A stretch of DNA of 64,000 bases from JAUIAI01 sp041396685 (lineage in GTDB: Bacteria; Pseudomonadota; Gammaproteobacteria; Burkholderiales; Burkholderiaceae_E), in the NCBI GenBank assembly GCA_041396685.1, contig JAWKYD010000010.1, positions 186,001 through 250,000 on the forward strand, read 5' to 3'. The position numbers and the translations under genes are program-made. Of this stretch, positions 22,844-32,196 are shown one piece after another. The notes under the pieces are model-generated. The model was not told where the DNA came from, ran no database searches, and saw only the letters and a program-made list of their open reading frames with translations. Each line of letters opens with the position of its first letter. Within the stretch, counting starts at the first letter, position 1.

Positions 22844-24952
22844 ATGAATCCAACGTCGCCGGCCCGCGATGAAGCGGCCCAGCGTCAGGCTCTGTTCGCG
22901 CCGCGATCGATCGCCGTCATCGGCGCATCGACCGACGAGACCAAGATCGGCGGACTGCCGATCGCGTATCTGAAGGCGCACGGCTTCGACGGTACGGTCT
23001 ACCCGATCAATCCGCGCGCCAGCACCGTGCAAGGTCTGCGCGCCTGGGCCGACGTGCGCGAGGTCGACGGCGAGATCGATCTGGCGATCTGCGCGGTGCC
23101 GGGGTCGCTGGCCAAGGATGCGGTCTCGGCCTGCGCCGAGAAGGGCGTGCACGGCATGATCATGTTCACCGCCGGGTTCGCCGAGGTCAGCCCGCAGGGC
23201 GCGGCCGCCCAAGCCGAACTGAGCGCGATCGCGCGCGCGGCCGGCATGCGGCTGGCGGGGCCCAATTGCATGGGCATGGCGAATCTGCGCACGGGCGCGA
23301 TCGCGAGCTTCCACGGCGCGTTCAGTGAGCCCGTCGCGCGTGACGGGCGCATTGGCCTGGTGTCGCAATCGGGCGCCTTCGGCGGCCTGAGCGCGCTCAT
23401 GGCGCGCCAGCGCGGTCTGCCGTTCGGGCATGTGATCACGACCGGCAACGAGGCGGATGTCGAGGCTGCCGACGGCTTGCTGTTCCTGGCCGATCAGCCC
23501 CACGTCGATGTCATCCTGCTGTACGTCGAAGGGGTGCGGGACGGCGCCCGTTTTCTGCGCGGGCTGAAGCTCGCGCACGAGCGTGGCAAGGCCGTGATCG
23601 CGATCAAGCTCGGCAGCACCGAAGTCGGTGGTGCGGCGGCGGCCTCGCACACGGCCGCGCTGGCCGGCGCCGACGAGGTCTACGACGCGGTCTTCCGTCA
23701 GTATGGCGTGCATCGTGCACGATCGATCGAGGAGTTTCTGGACCTGGGTTGCACGGTGGCCATCGGCGGCCTGCCCAGTGATGACAATGCCGGGATCGTT
23801 ACGGTGTCGGGTGGGGTCGGGGTGCTGATGGCCGACGACGCCAGCAGCCGTGGCCTGCGCCTGCCGGAGCTGTCGGCGCGCACGCAGGCCGCGGTCAAGG
23901 CGCTGGTACCGTTCGCCGGCACGCGCAATCCGCTCGACATCACCGGTCAGGTGGTCAACGATCGGGCCTTGTTGAACAAGGCCGTCGATCTGTTGCTCGA
24001 CGACGAGGCCCGCCTGGCAACGGTGATCACCTTCCAGGGTGCCGCGCTGGTTCGCGACGATGCGCTCGAGACGCTGGTCGAGCCCTGGATCGAGATCGTG
24101 CGCCGTCATCCCGATCGCTGGTTCGCGCTGGCCGGCATGGTGCCCAGCGAGATCCGCCGCGTGCTCGATCGCGCCGGTATCCCGGCCTTCGTCGAGCCGA
24201 CCCACGCCACCCGTGCGGCCGCCGTGCTGGCCGGTATCTCGGCCCACTTGCGCCGCGATCTGAACCTGCCCGAGGTCGGCGATGTGCCGGCCCTGCCGGT
24301 CGGCAAGGCCAACGAAGCGGATTCACTGGCGGTGTTGCGCTCGGCCGGCCTCGATACGGTCGATACCCGGGTCGCCGCCGATGCCGATGCCGCGGCCGCG
24401 GCCGCCGAGACGATCGGCTTTCCGGTCGTGCTCAAGCTGTTGTCGCCCGATGTCGTGCACAAGAGCGACATCGGCGGCGTGTGTCTGAACCTGCGCGAGG
24501 CGGGTGAGGTTCGCGACGCCTTCGCGCGCATCATGCGTTCGGTCGCCTCGGCTGCGCCGGAGGCGCGCATCGACGGCGTGCTGGTCGCGCCGATGATCAC
24601 CGACGGCGTCGAGACGATCGTCGGTGTGACCCGCGATCCGGTGTTCGGTCCGGTCGTGATGTTCGGTATCGGCGGTGTGCATGTCGAGGTGCTCGGCGAC
24701 GTCAGTTTCCGGGTCGCGCCGTTCAGCGTCGATGAGGCCGAGCGGATGATCGACGAGATCCGCGGCCACAAGTTGCTGGCCGGGGTGCGCGGCCGACCGG
24801 CCGTCGACCGGACGGCGCTTGCTCGTGCCTTGTCGCGCTTGTCGATCTTCGCGGCGGCGCACGCCGATTCCCTGGTCAGCCTCGAGGCCAATCCGTTCGT
24901 GGTGCGCGAGCAGGGTGCGTTGGCACTCGATGCGGTGCTGCTGACCGACTGA
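22844..24952 (+). CDS. Acyl/acetyl-CoA synthetase (ADP-forming) family protein
   Basis: The 702-aa protein has, in order, a CoA-binding Rossmann domain (FAPRSIAVIGASTDETKIGG), two succinyl-CoA-ligase-like domains with the phospho-histidine loop 'AAASHTAALAGADEVYDAVF', and a C-terminal ATP-grasp domain (GFPVVLKLLSPDVVHKSDIGGVCLNL). This is the single-chain alpha-beta order of ADP-forming acyl-CoA synthetases that interconvert acyl-CoA and acid plus ATP. There is no C-terminal GNAT domain, so it is not the Pat lysine acetyltransferase. GAGGAG lies about 8 nt before the ATG at 22844. The preferred acid is unknown. Confidence 0.9.
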   Translation: MNPTSPARDEAAQRQALFAPRSIAVIGASTDETKIGGLPIAYLKAHGFDGTVYPINPRASTVQGLRAWADVREVDGEIDLAICAVPGSLAKDAVSACAEKGVHGMIMFTAGFAEVSPQGAAAQAELSAIARAAGMRLAGPNCMGMANLRTGAIASFHGAFSEPVARDGRIGLVSQSGAFGGLSALMARQRGLPFGHVITTGNEADVEAADGLLFLADQPHVDVILLYVEGVRDGARFLRGLKLAHERGKAVIAIKLGSTEVGGAAAASHTAALAGADEVYDAVFRQYGVHRARSIEEFLDLGCTVAIGGLPSDDNAGIVTVSGGVGVLMADDASSRGLRLPELSARTQAAVKALVPFAGTRNPLDITGQVVNDRALLNKAVDLLLDDEARLATVITFQGAALVRDDALETLVEPWIEIVRRHPDRWFALAGMVPSEIRRVLDRAGIPAFVEPTHATRAAAVLAGISAHLRRDLNLPEVGDVPALPVGKANEADSLAVLRSAGLDTVDTRVAADADAAAAAAETIGFPVVLKLLSPDVVHKSDIGGVCLNLREAGEVRDAFARIMRSVASAAPEARIDGVLVAPMITDGVETIVGVTRDPVFGPVVMFGIGGVHVEVLGDVSFRVAPFSVDEAERMIDEIRGHKLLAGVRGRPAVDRTALARALSRLSIFAAAHADSLVSLEANPFVVREQGALALDAVLLTD

Positions 24953-25016
24953 CCCGACCGCGCTGGCGTTCGCAGCGTCGCGACTGGTGACCCGAGCGCG
25001 GCGTCGCGGGGCCGGC

Positions 25017-25895
25017 TCAGCCGGCCAGCGCCGCCCGCAGCGCGCTCAGCCCCGGATAGTCGCGTGGCGTGAGCGCGGTTTTGTGAGCGGCCTCGCCCCA
25101 AGCGGTGCCGGCCGCGATCGCGGCCAGCAGACGCGGCCCGTCATCGACCCATGTGCCGCCCATCAGCGTGACACCGCGTGCGAACATGGGGTCGGGCAGG
25201 CAGGAGGCACCGGGGCCGATCAGCGCGATGCGCTCGGCCGCGGGCGCATGCGCGAGCACGCGATCGAGTGTGCCGTTGAGCAGCAAGGTGCTGGTCGCCA
25301 GCAGTTTGTTGCAGTCGCCGAGCGAGCCCGGATCGAGCACCACCCGGTAGCCGTCGTGTCCGCCGGCCAGTTTCGGCTTGAGTTCGAGCACGGTCAGCCT
25401 GGCTCCGGCCGCGACGATGCGGCGGATCAGCGGCGGGAACAGACCGACCATGCCGACATGGTCGTCAGGGCCCGGATCCAGCTCTCCGATCGAGTCGCCG
25501 GCGCGCGGCGGCACGTAACCCGCGCGATCGAACAGCCAGCGGGTCAGGGCATTGACCGCCGCGAAGCCGATCACCCGGCGGGCATCGGCATGGTCGGTCC
25601 ACCAACGCGCGATCAGGCGCGGATCGGCGCCGGACAGGGGCAGGCCGGGAGCGATCGCCGTCAATGCCGCCAGGGTGTCGTCGAGCAGCACGTAGGCCAG
25701 CCCGATCGTGCCGTCGGCGAGTTCCAGGGCCGCGAACTCGGCGTCGCGGTGGCCGTTCCACGGGGATGGCGGCAGGTGCAGGGCGCGCACGCCAGGCACC
25801 CGCGGCAGCGGCGTCAGCGCGGCCAGGATCTCGTCGGGCAGAGCCGGGCGGCCGACCCTGCCGGTCGGCGAGTCGATCGGGGTGGGTGACATCAT
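25017..25895 (-). CDS. DUF364 family protein (putative heavy-metal-chelation domain)
   Basis: The 292-aa protein has the DUF4213-like N-terminal half (AFAALELADGTIGLAYVLLDD pattern) and a DUF364 Rossmann-like C-terminal half with 'VGMVGLFPPLIRRIVAAGARLTVLEL', 'LATSTLLLNGTLDRVLAHAP' and 'IGPGASCLPDPMFARGVTLMGGTWVDD'. The family was named for a proposed metal-chelation role; direct biochemistry is sparse. GGAGGG precedes the ATG at 25895. It is transcribed divergently from the TetR/RND operon, and the two palindromic operators lie in the shared intergenic region, so it may be co-regulated with the pump. A GGCCGGC-TCA-GCCGGCC hairpin overlaps its stop. Confidence 0.82.
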   Translation of the reverse strand: MMSPTPIDSPTGRVGRPALPDEILAALTPLPRVPGVRALHLPPSPWNGHRDAEFAALELADGTIGLAYVLLDDTLAALTAIAPGLPLSGADPRLIARWWTDHADARRVIGFAAVNALTRWLFDRAGYVPPRAGDSIGELDPGPDDHVGMVGLFPPLIRRIVAAGARLTVLELKPKLAGGHDGYRVVLDPGSLGDCNKLLATSTLLLNGTLDRVLAHAPAAERIALIGPGASCLPDPMFARGVTLMGGTWVDDGPRLLAAIAAGTAWGEAAHKTALTPRDYPGLSALRAALAG

Positions 25896-25938
25896 GAAAC
25901 CCTCCGAAAAGCCACATTATCGTCGCGCACGACTTGAA

Positions 25939-25952
25939 AATGAACGTTCATT
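25939..25952. promoter_or_regulatory. Palindromic operator 1 (probable TetR site)
   Basis: AATGAACGTTCATT is a perfect 14-bp palindrome of the TGAACG...CGTTCA type common to TetR/AcrR regulators of RND pumps. It lies between the DUF364 gene and the tetR-like gene. Confidence 0.8.
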
Positions 25953-25964
25953 CACGATATGATG

Positions 25965-25978
25965 AATGAACGTTCATT
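25965..25978. promoter_or_regulatory. Palindromic operator 2 (identical copy)
   Basis: AATGAACGTTCATT is repeated exactly, 26 bp centre-to-centre from copy 1 (about 2.5 helical turns), and ends 24 nt before the tetR-like ATG. Binding here would cover the promoter of the tetR/RND operon. Confidence 0.8.
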
Positions 25979-26002
25979 CTCGCCTCTCCTCTCATTGCCT
26001 CG

Positions 26003-26662
26003 ATGACCGTCGAAGACGCTTCGGTGACCACGCCCGAGTTGCACGGAAACCGGCCCGACGAGATCCTGGATCTCGTCGGGCCGGTGCTTGCGAATCGGGG
26101 GTTCGATGGCGCCTCGATGCAGCAGCTGGCCCGTGCCGCCGGCATGAGCGCCGGCAATTTCTATCGATATTTCCCATCCAAGGACGCCATCATCGCGGCG
26201 CTGGTCGAACGCGACCTGCGCGAACTCGAGAACGACTTCGCGCAGATCCGTGCGTCGGACGATCCACGTGCCACGTTTCGCGAATTGATCTGGCGGCGGG
26301 TCGCCGAGGTGCCCTGCAAGATGGCGCCCATGTTGCTCGAGACCGAGGCCGCCGCGCTGCGCCGGCCGGAGGTCGGCGTCATGCTCGTCGACATGGAGCG
26401 CGCGATCGAGCGCAATCTGGTCTAACTGTTCAGGGCGCTGGGCGTGGCGGCGCAGGTCGATGACGCACGCCTGCTCGCCCATGCCCGGCTGATCATCCTG
26501 CTCGTCAAGGGCATGATGCGCCGCGCCGCGCCGCTCGAAGGCCGTGCGCCCAGTGTTGCCGAGTCGGCCGCGCTGGCCGAACTCGTGCTGCACACGATCG
26601 ACGATACGTTCCAGTCCCTGCTCGGCAAGCTGCCGGGAGCCGCACCCGGAGTCTCCTCATGA
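26003..26662 (+). pseudogene. TetR family regulator interrupted by an in-frame TAA
   Basis: Residues 1-140 include the intact TetR HTH (FDGASMQQLARAAGMSAGNFYRYFPSKDAIIAAL). A TAA at 26423-26425 then stops translation. The same frame continues immediately after it with a plausible TetR C-terminal domain (LFRALGVAAQVDDARLLAHARLIILLVKG...HTIDDTFQSLLGKL) to a TGA at 26660-26662 that overlaps the start of the pump adaptor (ATGA). The full frame would be ~219 residues, normal for TetR; the truncated product lacks the dimerisation/ligand helices. One base change would restore it (for example CAA or TAC). It is a recent nonsense mutation or a base-call error. Confidence 0.85.
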
Positions 26663-27960
26663 AACGCCTTATTGCGATCGGCCTGGTCGTGGTGGCCGTG
26701 GCCGGATTTGCCGCCTATCGATGGCTTCAGGGCGCCGACGGCGCCGGCTCGGTCGCATCCGCCGGCTCGGATGCGGTCGCGGGCCGCCTCGACGACACCC
26801 CGCACGGTCGGGATGCGGTCCTTGCGCAGAACGCCGCCGCCAGGTCGCCGGCCGCGGGCCGACGCGACGAATTGCCGGCGATCTCGGTCGTGCAGGCGAG
26901 CACCGCCACGATCGTGTCCAGGCTCAATGTGTCGGGCATGATCGAAGCGGCCGAGCGGGTGGTGGTGCAACCCGAGATCGAAGGTCTGGCGATCGCCGAG
27001 ATCATGGTCGAGGTCGGCGACACCGTGCAGGCCGGACAGGTGCTGGCCCGCCTCGCGGACGATTCCCTGCAGTTGCAGCGCGGGCAGCTGACTGCCTCGG
27101 CATCGTCGGCGCAGGCCAATATCGCTCAGTTTCGCGCGCAGATCGTCGAGGCACAGGCGGCCGCCAACGAAGCCGAGCGCGCGCGCGCCCGCTCGGCCAA
27201 GCTTGCCAAGCAAGGCGTGCTCTCGCAGGCCAGCCTCGATCAGGCCGATGCTGCCGCCACGGCGGCGCAGGCACGCCTGAGCGCGGCACGCCAGGGGCTG
27301 AACGCGGCGCGTGCGCAGGCCGAGGTGGTGGCCGCGCAGATCGCCAATCTCGACTACCGCCTGGCGCGTACCAAGGTGAAGGCGCCGGTCGCGGGGTTGA
27401 TCAGCGCCCGCAGCGCTCGCTTGGGCGCGATCGCCAGTGCGGCCGGGGAACCGATGTTCGCGCTCATCCGCGATGGCGCGCTCGAGTTGCGTGCCGATGT
27501 CGCCGAGGGCGATCTCCTGTCGATCGAAAAAGGCCTTGCCGCGGCGGTGTTCGCGACGGGGCTTGGCGCGCCGCTCAGCGGCCACGTGCGCCTGATCGAA
27601 CCCACGATCGACGCCCAGACACGGCTCGGGCGCGTGCGCATCGCGCTCGACGATTCGCAGCGGGTGCGCGCCGGCATGTTCGCCGATGCGCGCATCACGC
27701 TCGGCGAGCATTCGGGGGTTTCGCTGCCGGTGGCCGCCGTTCAGCGCGAATCGGGTTCGGCGCGTGTGCTGCGAATCGAAGGTGACAAAGTGGTGTCCGC
27801 CGACGTGGTGACGGGAATCGCGGACGAACGACGGGTCGCGATCCTGTCGGGGCTGGCGGCGGGCGACTGGGTGGTGGCGCGTGCCGGCGCATTCGTACGG
27901 CCCGGCGATCGCATCCGGCCGATCAAGCCGTCCGGCACCGAGCCCGGACGCGCCGAGTAA
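26659..27960 (+). CDS. RND efflux periplasmic adaptor (membrane fusion protein)
   Basis: The 433-aa protein starts MKRLIAIGLVVVAVAGFAAY, an N-terminal signal-anchor. It has the lipoyl-like half (GMIEAAERVVVQPEIEGLAIAEIMVEVGDTVQAGQVLARL), a long alpha-helical hairpin (residues ~130-225, Ala/Gln-rich), the returning lipoyl half (DYRLARTKVKAPVAGLISARSARLGAI) and a beta-barrel domain. This is the HlyD/AcrA type. It overlaps the end of the tetR frame by 4 nt and is followed 12 nt later by the RND permease, so the three form one operon. No Cys for lipidation is present. Confidence 0.93.
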   Translation: MKRLIAIGLVVVAVAGFAAYRWLQGADGAGSVASAGSDAVAGRLDDTPHGRDAVLAQNAAARSPAAGRRDELPAISVVQASTATIVSRLNVSGMIEAAERVVVQPEIEGLAIAEIMVEVGDTVQAGQVLARLADDSLQLQRGQLTASASSAQANIAQFRAQIVEAQAAANEAERARARSAKLAKQGVLSQASLDQADAAATAAQARLSAARQGLNAARAQAEVVAAQIANLDYRLARTKVKAPVAGLISARSARLGAIASAAGEPMFALIRDGALELRADVAEGDLLSIEKGLAAAVFATGLGAPLSGHVRLIEPTIDAQTRLGRVRIALDDSQRVRAGMFADARITLGEHSGVSLPVAAVQRESGSARVLRIEGDKVVSADVVTGIADERRVAILSGLAAGDWVVARAGAFVRPGDRIRPIKPSGTEPGRAE

Positions 27961-27972
27961 GGGGCTGCGATC

Positions 27973-30900
27973 GTGAACTTCTCTGCCTGGTCGATCCGCA
28001 ATCCGATCGCGCCGATCCTCGCGTTCTTCATTCTCCTGATCCTCGGTTGGCAGTCGTTCCAGTCGTTGCCGATCACGCGTTTCCCGAACATCGACGTGCC
28101 GCTGGTGTCTGTGCGGGTGGTGCAGGCCGGCGCCGCACCGGCGGAACTCGAAGGGCAGGTGACCAAGGAGATCGAGGATGCGGTCTCCGGCCTGACCGGT
28201 GTCAAGAAGGTCATCTCCACGATCAACGACGGGGTCAGTTCGACCATCGTCGAGTTCCGCATGGAGGTGCCCACCGACAAGGCCGTGCAGGACGTGAAGG
28301 ATGCGGTCGAGCAGATCGAATCCGAGTTGCCGGCCGAGGCCGAATCACCGAACGTCTCCAGCATCGAGGTCGAGGGTCAGGCGATCATGACCTTCGCGGT
28401 CTATGCTCCCGACAAATCGCTCGACGAGATCTCCTGGTTCGTCGATGACGCCGTCAAACGCAATCTGCAGGGGCAGCGCGGCATCGGCCGGGTGGAGCGC
28501 TACGGCGGCGCCGAACGCGAGATCCGCGTCACGCTGGATCCTGCACGCCTGGCCTCGTTCGGCATCACGGCGGCCGACGTCGGCCGCCAGGTGCGGCTGA
28601 CCAATGCCGACGTCGGTGGCGGTCGTGGCGAGATCGGTCAGCGTGAGCAGGCGATCCGCCTGCTCGGCGACGCGAATTCGGCGCAGGCCTTGGCTGCCAC
28701 CACGATCGCCGTCGGTGGCGGCCGCTACGTGCGGCTGACCGATCTGGGCACCGTCGAAGATACCTACGAGGAGCCACGCGTCTTCTCACGCTTCGACGGC
28801 GAGCCGGTGGTGACCTTTTCGGTGTTCCGCTCGTCCGGGGCCAGCGAGGTCACGGTGGCCGAGACCACCGAACGCGTGCTGGCCGAGGTGCGGGCCAGGC
28901 ATCCGGAGTTCGCGATCGAGCCGGTCGACGACACGGTGTTCTACACCTATGGCAACTACGAGGCCGCGCTGCACACGCTGCTCGAGGGGGCGGCATTGGC
29001 GGTGTTGGTCGTGCTGCTGTTCCTGCGCAACTGGCGCGCCACGCTGATCTCCGCGGTGGCGCTGCCGCTGTCCGCGATTCCGGCCTTCTGGGTCATGGAC
29101 CTGATGGGCTTCTCGCTCAATCTGGTCAGCTTCCTGGCGATCACGCTGGCCACCGGCATTCTGGTCGACGACGCAATCGTCGAGATCGAGAACATCGCCC
29201 GCCATATGCGCATGGGCAAGTCGCCCTACCGGGCGGCGATCGAGGCCGCCGACGAGATCGGGCTGGCCGTCATCGCGACCACCCTGACGATCGTGGCAGT
29301 GTTCGTGCCGGTCTCGTTCATGGGTGGCATTCCCGGGCAATATTTTCGCCAGTTCGGCTTGACGGTGGCCGTGGCCGTCGGTTTCTCGCTGTTGGTGGCG
29401 CGCCTGATCACGCCGCTGATGGCGGCCTATCTGATGCGCCCGGGCGATGCCGATCTCGAACACGATGACGACGGCCCGCTGATGCGCCGCTACACCGCAT
29501 TCATCGGCCGAACGCTTCGTCATCCGTACCTGACGTTGCTGGCCGCCATCGGCGTGCTCGCGTTGTCGCTGTTCTTCATGGTGCGCATCCCCGGCAGTTT
29601 CATTCCGCCCGAGGATGTCTCGCGTATTCTGATCAGTGCCGAATTGCCACCGGGCTCCACGCTCGAAGACACCGAGCGCATCACCGAGGACATGCGCGAG
29701 CGCATCATGCGCGTCGACGGCGTCGAGCACGTGTTCGTGCTGGGCGGCTCCTCTCCCACCGGCGAGCGCGACATCCGCCGCGCCTCGATCAGTGTCCTGC
29801 TCGAGCGCATCGATCACTCCACGCTGCGCACGGTCGTGAACGGCCTGCACGATCATCTGCCCCTGGTCGGTGGGCTGATTCCGCGCATGGCCAACCCTGG
29901 TCGAACGCGGCCGCAGAAGCAGATCGAGGTCGAGGTATTCGAGCGCCTGGGCGACGTGCCCGACGTACGCGCGTACAAACTCAACGATCGCGGCCAGCGC
30001 GACATCGCATTCAACCTGTTGGCCGACAACGATGCCGCGCTGAACGAGGCGGTGTCGCAGTTGGAATCGCGTTTGCGTGCCGATCCGCTGCTGGCCAATG
30101 TCAGCGCCACCGGCGCCTTGCCCCGGCCCGAAGTGCAAGTGACGCCGCGCGTCGACGAGGCTGCGCGTCTGGGCGTGACCACCCGGCAGATTGCCGAGGT
30201 GGTGCGGGTTGCCACGATCGGCGACGTCGATGCGGCGCTGGCGAAGATGTCGATCGACGATCGTCTGATCCCGGTGCGGGTGCAGGTGGACCAGGCCGTG
30301 CGCCGCGACGTATCGCAGCTCGGCGCACTGCGCGTTCCCACGCGCGGCGGCGCCACCGTGCCGCTCAATGCGGTTGCGGACGTACGCATCGGCGAAGGCC
30401 CGAGCACGATCAAGCGATACAACCGCGAGCGCCAGGCCGTGATCGGCGCCAGCTTGCCGCCCGGCGTGCCCTTGAACACCGCCACCGACCGTTTCAAGGA
30501 GATCGTCGCCGCCACGCCTTTGCCGGCGGGCGTGCGGGTTGCCGAATCCGGCGATGCCGAGGTCCAGCAGGAGCTGGTCGCGAGCTTCGGCAGTGCGATG
30601 GTGCTCGGCCTGATGCTCGTGCTGACCGTGCTGATACTGCTGTTCAAGGACGTGCTGCAGCCGTTCACGATCCTGTTCTCGCTGCCGCTCTCGCTCGGCG
30701 GCGTGGCCACGGCACTGATCCTGACCAACAATCCGGTCTCGATGCCGGTGCTGATCGGCATGCTGATGCTGATGGGCATCGTCACCAAGAACGCGATCCT
30801 GCTGGTCGATTTCGCGGTCGAGCAGGTGCGCGCCGGCCGACAGCGCGTCGATGCGATGATCGAAGCCGGTCGCAAGCGTGCGCGCCCGATCATCATGACC

Positions 30901-31257
30901 TCGATCGCGATGTCGGCCGGCATGCTGCCGTCGGCGCTCGGGGTGGGCGAGGGCGGACCGTTCCGCGCGCCGATGGCGATCGCGGTGATCGGCGGCATCA
31001 TCGTGTCCACGGTGCTGAGCCTCGTCGTGGTGCCGTCCTTCTATCTGATCATGGACGATGTCTCCCGACTGGCGGCAAGACTCTTCGGGCGATTCGTCGG
31101 CCGCAAGGAAGTCGAGCACGACCCCACGGATCCCGACGTGATGGCCGCCGAGGTGGCGCGCAATCGCGATGGTCTGCAACTGCTCGAAGGCCGGCTCAGC
31201 CGTCTCGAGAGCGATGGCGTGTCGGCGCGGCGTCCGCTGGTCGACACGGCTGACTGA
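27973..31257 (+). CDS. RND multidrug efflux permease (HAE1/AcrB type)
   Basis: The 1094-aa protein starts with GTG (VNFSAWSIRNPIAPILAFFI). It has the RND architecture: TM1, a large periplasmic loop, a TM2-6 block with the proton-relay Asp pair (LATGILVDDAIVEIENIARHM), a second periplasmic loop, and TM8-12 ending 'GMLPSALGVGEGGPFRAPMAIAVIGGIIVSTVLSLVVVPSFY'. The polar C-terminal tail of ~60 residues is longer than in AcrB. No outer-membrane channel gene is nearby, so it must share a TolC encoded elsewhere. Because the local TetR gene is broken, the pump may be constitutively expressed. Confidence 0.96.
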   Translation: MNFSAWSIRNPIAPILAFFILLILGWQSFQSLPITRFPNIDVPLVSVRVVQAGAAPAELEGQVTKEIEDAVSGLTGVKKVISTINDGVSSTIVEFRMEVPTDKAVQDVKDAVEQIESELPAEAESPNVSSIEVEGQAIMTFAVYAPDKSLDEISWFVDDAVKRNLQGQRGIGRVERYGGAEREIRVTLDPARLASFGITAADVGRQVRLTNADVGGGRGEIGQREQAIRLLGDANSAQALAATTIAVGGGRYVRLTDLGTVEDTYEEPRVFSRFDGEPVVTFSVFRSSGASEVTVAETTERVLAEVRARHPEFAIEPVDDTVFYTYGNYEAALHTLLEGAALAVLVVLLFLRNWRATLISAVALPLSAIPAFWVMDLMGFSLNLVSFLAITLATGILVDDAIVEIENIARHMRMGKSPYRAAIEAADEIGLAVIATTLTIVAVFVPVSFMGGIPGQYFRQFGLTVAVAVGFSLLVARLITPLMAAYLMRPGDADLEHDDDGPLMRRYTAFIGRTLRHPYLTLLAAIGVLALSLFFMVRIPGSFIPPEDVSRILISAELPPGSTLEDTERITEDMRERIMRVDGVEHVFVLGGSSPTGERDIRRASISVLLERIDHSTLRTVVNGLHDHLPLVGGLIPRMANPGRTRPQKQIEVEVFERLGDVPDVRAYKLNDRGQRDIAFNLLADNDAALNEAVSQLESRLRADPLLANVSATGALPRPEVQVTPRVDEAARLGVTTRQIAEVVRVATIGDVDAALAKMSIDDRLIPVRVQVDQAVRRDVSQLGALRVPTRGGATVPLNAVADVRIGEGPSTIKRYNRERQAVIGASLPPGVPLNTATDRFKEIVAATPLPAGVRVAESGDAEVQQELVASFGSAMVLGLMLVLTVLILLFKDVLQPFTILFSLPLSLGGVATALILTNNPVSMPVLIGMLMLMGIVTKNAILLVDFAVEQVRAGRQRVDAMIEAGRKRARPIIMTSIAMSAGMLPSALGVGEGGPFRAPMAIAVIGGIIVSTVLSLVVVPSFYLIMDDVSRLAARLFGRFVGRKEVEHDPTDPDVMAAEVARNRDGLQLLEGRLSRLESDGVSARRPLVDTAD

Positions 31258-31263
31258 TTCGCC

Positions 31264-31971
31264 ATGACCGGACGCGAGACGAACGGCGCCGGCGCGGATG
31301 GTCGGCCGATCGGCGTGCCGACCGACTGGGCGGCCTTTCCGTGGTCCGCGAGCGTTCGGCCCAGTCCGGCGGAACTCGGGCCGCGCGCGGCCTTGCTCGA
31401 AGTGGATGCCGGTGTCGTGCTGTTCGACGAATTGCAGCCGTGCGCGGGCTTCCCGATCGTGTTCGACGGCGAGGTTCGCGTCACGCGCCGGTCCGCCGAT
31501 GGCCGGTCGCTCGAGTTGTACCGGGTCGGTGCCGGCGAGATCTGTCTGGTGTCGGCGGCCAGCCTGTTCGCGGATCGGCCGATGGGGGCACGCGGCCAGA
31601 CCGCCTGTGCGACGCGGCTCGCGCTCGTGCCGCCCGATGTGTTCCAGGCCTGGATGACCGACACGCCGTTTCGAAACCACGTGCTCACGCTGTTCGCAGA
31701 ACGCATGGCCGAGCTGACCGCGACGGTCGATGCCTTGGCCTTCCAGCGACTGGACGAGCGCCTGGCCGCCGCGTTGCTTGGCCACGGCACCGAGCTGCAC
31801 TGCACCCATCAGCAACTGGCGGAGCAACTCGGAACGGTGCGCGAGATGATCACCCGGGTGCTGCGCCGCTTCGAGAACGCCGGCTGGATTTCGCTCGGTC
31901 GCGAGCGCATCCGGATCGCCAATCCGGCTGCGTTGCGTGCTCATGCCTCGCGCGCTGACGGTGGACTCTGA
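31264..31971 (+). CDS. Crp/Fnr family transcriptional regulator
   Basis: The 235-aa protein has an effector domain with beta-roll features (residues ~35-130: GVVLFDELQPCAGFPIVFDGEVRVTRRSADGRSLELYRVGAGEICLVSAASLF) and a winged HTH ('HCTHQQLAEQLGTVREMITRVLRRFENAGWISLGRERIRI'). The N-terminal Cys cluster of FNR is absent, so it is not an oxygen-sensing Fe-S protein; isolated Cys residues in the beta-roll could be redox-reactive. It starts 6 nt after the RND stop but could have its own promoter. The next gene encodes DUF2892, a pairing that suggests it regulates that gene. Confidence 0.9.
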   Translation: MTGRETNGAGADGRPIGVPTDWAAFPWSASVRPSPAELGPRAALLEVDAGVVLFDELQPCAGFPIVFDGEVRVTRRSADGRSLELYRVGAGEICLVSAASLFADRPMGARGQTACATRLALVPPDVFQAWMTDTPFRNHVLTLFAERMAELTATVDALAFQRLDERLAAALLGHGTELHCTHQQLAEQLGTVREMITRVLRRFENAGWISLGRERIRIANPAALRAHASRADGGL

Positions 31972-32117
31972 TCGGCCCCCTCCGGCACGGGGTGGTCGCG
32001 ATGGCCACGAACACGCCGATCCGTTCGCCACGCGCCACGCATCGCGCACACCGATCAGCGCGTCCGAACGTGCCAGCGGTCCACCGGTACGAATGCCCGG
32101 CGCTGCGTAACCTAAGT

Positions 32118-32131
32118 CACCGACATCGGTG
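32118..32131. promoter_or_regulatory. 14-bp palindrome upstream of the DUF2892 gene
   Basis: CACCGA-CA-TCGGTG is a perfect inverted repeat ending 65 nt before the DUF2892 ATG. It is a candidate binding site for the Crp/Fnr-type regulator encoded just upstream, although it does not match the E. coli Crp or FNR consensus. Confidence 0.4.
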
Positions 32132-32196
32132 GTCGTGCGGGTTTCCAATCAGGGGGTGAGTCGCTGATCGATGCGACGAACTTCGGGAGAAAGCAC

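Noticed and set aside
22307..24247. A 646-codon minus-strand frame across the YidB-like and acyl-CoA synthetase genes
   Set aside because: It spans two real plus-strand genes and has no recognisable domain.
28786..32148. A 1120-codon open frame on the minus strand, antisense to the RND permease and Crp gene
   Set aside because: It is a mirror of high-GC codon bias. The protein is His/Gln/Arg-rich with no domain, while the plus strand encodes a complete RND permease.
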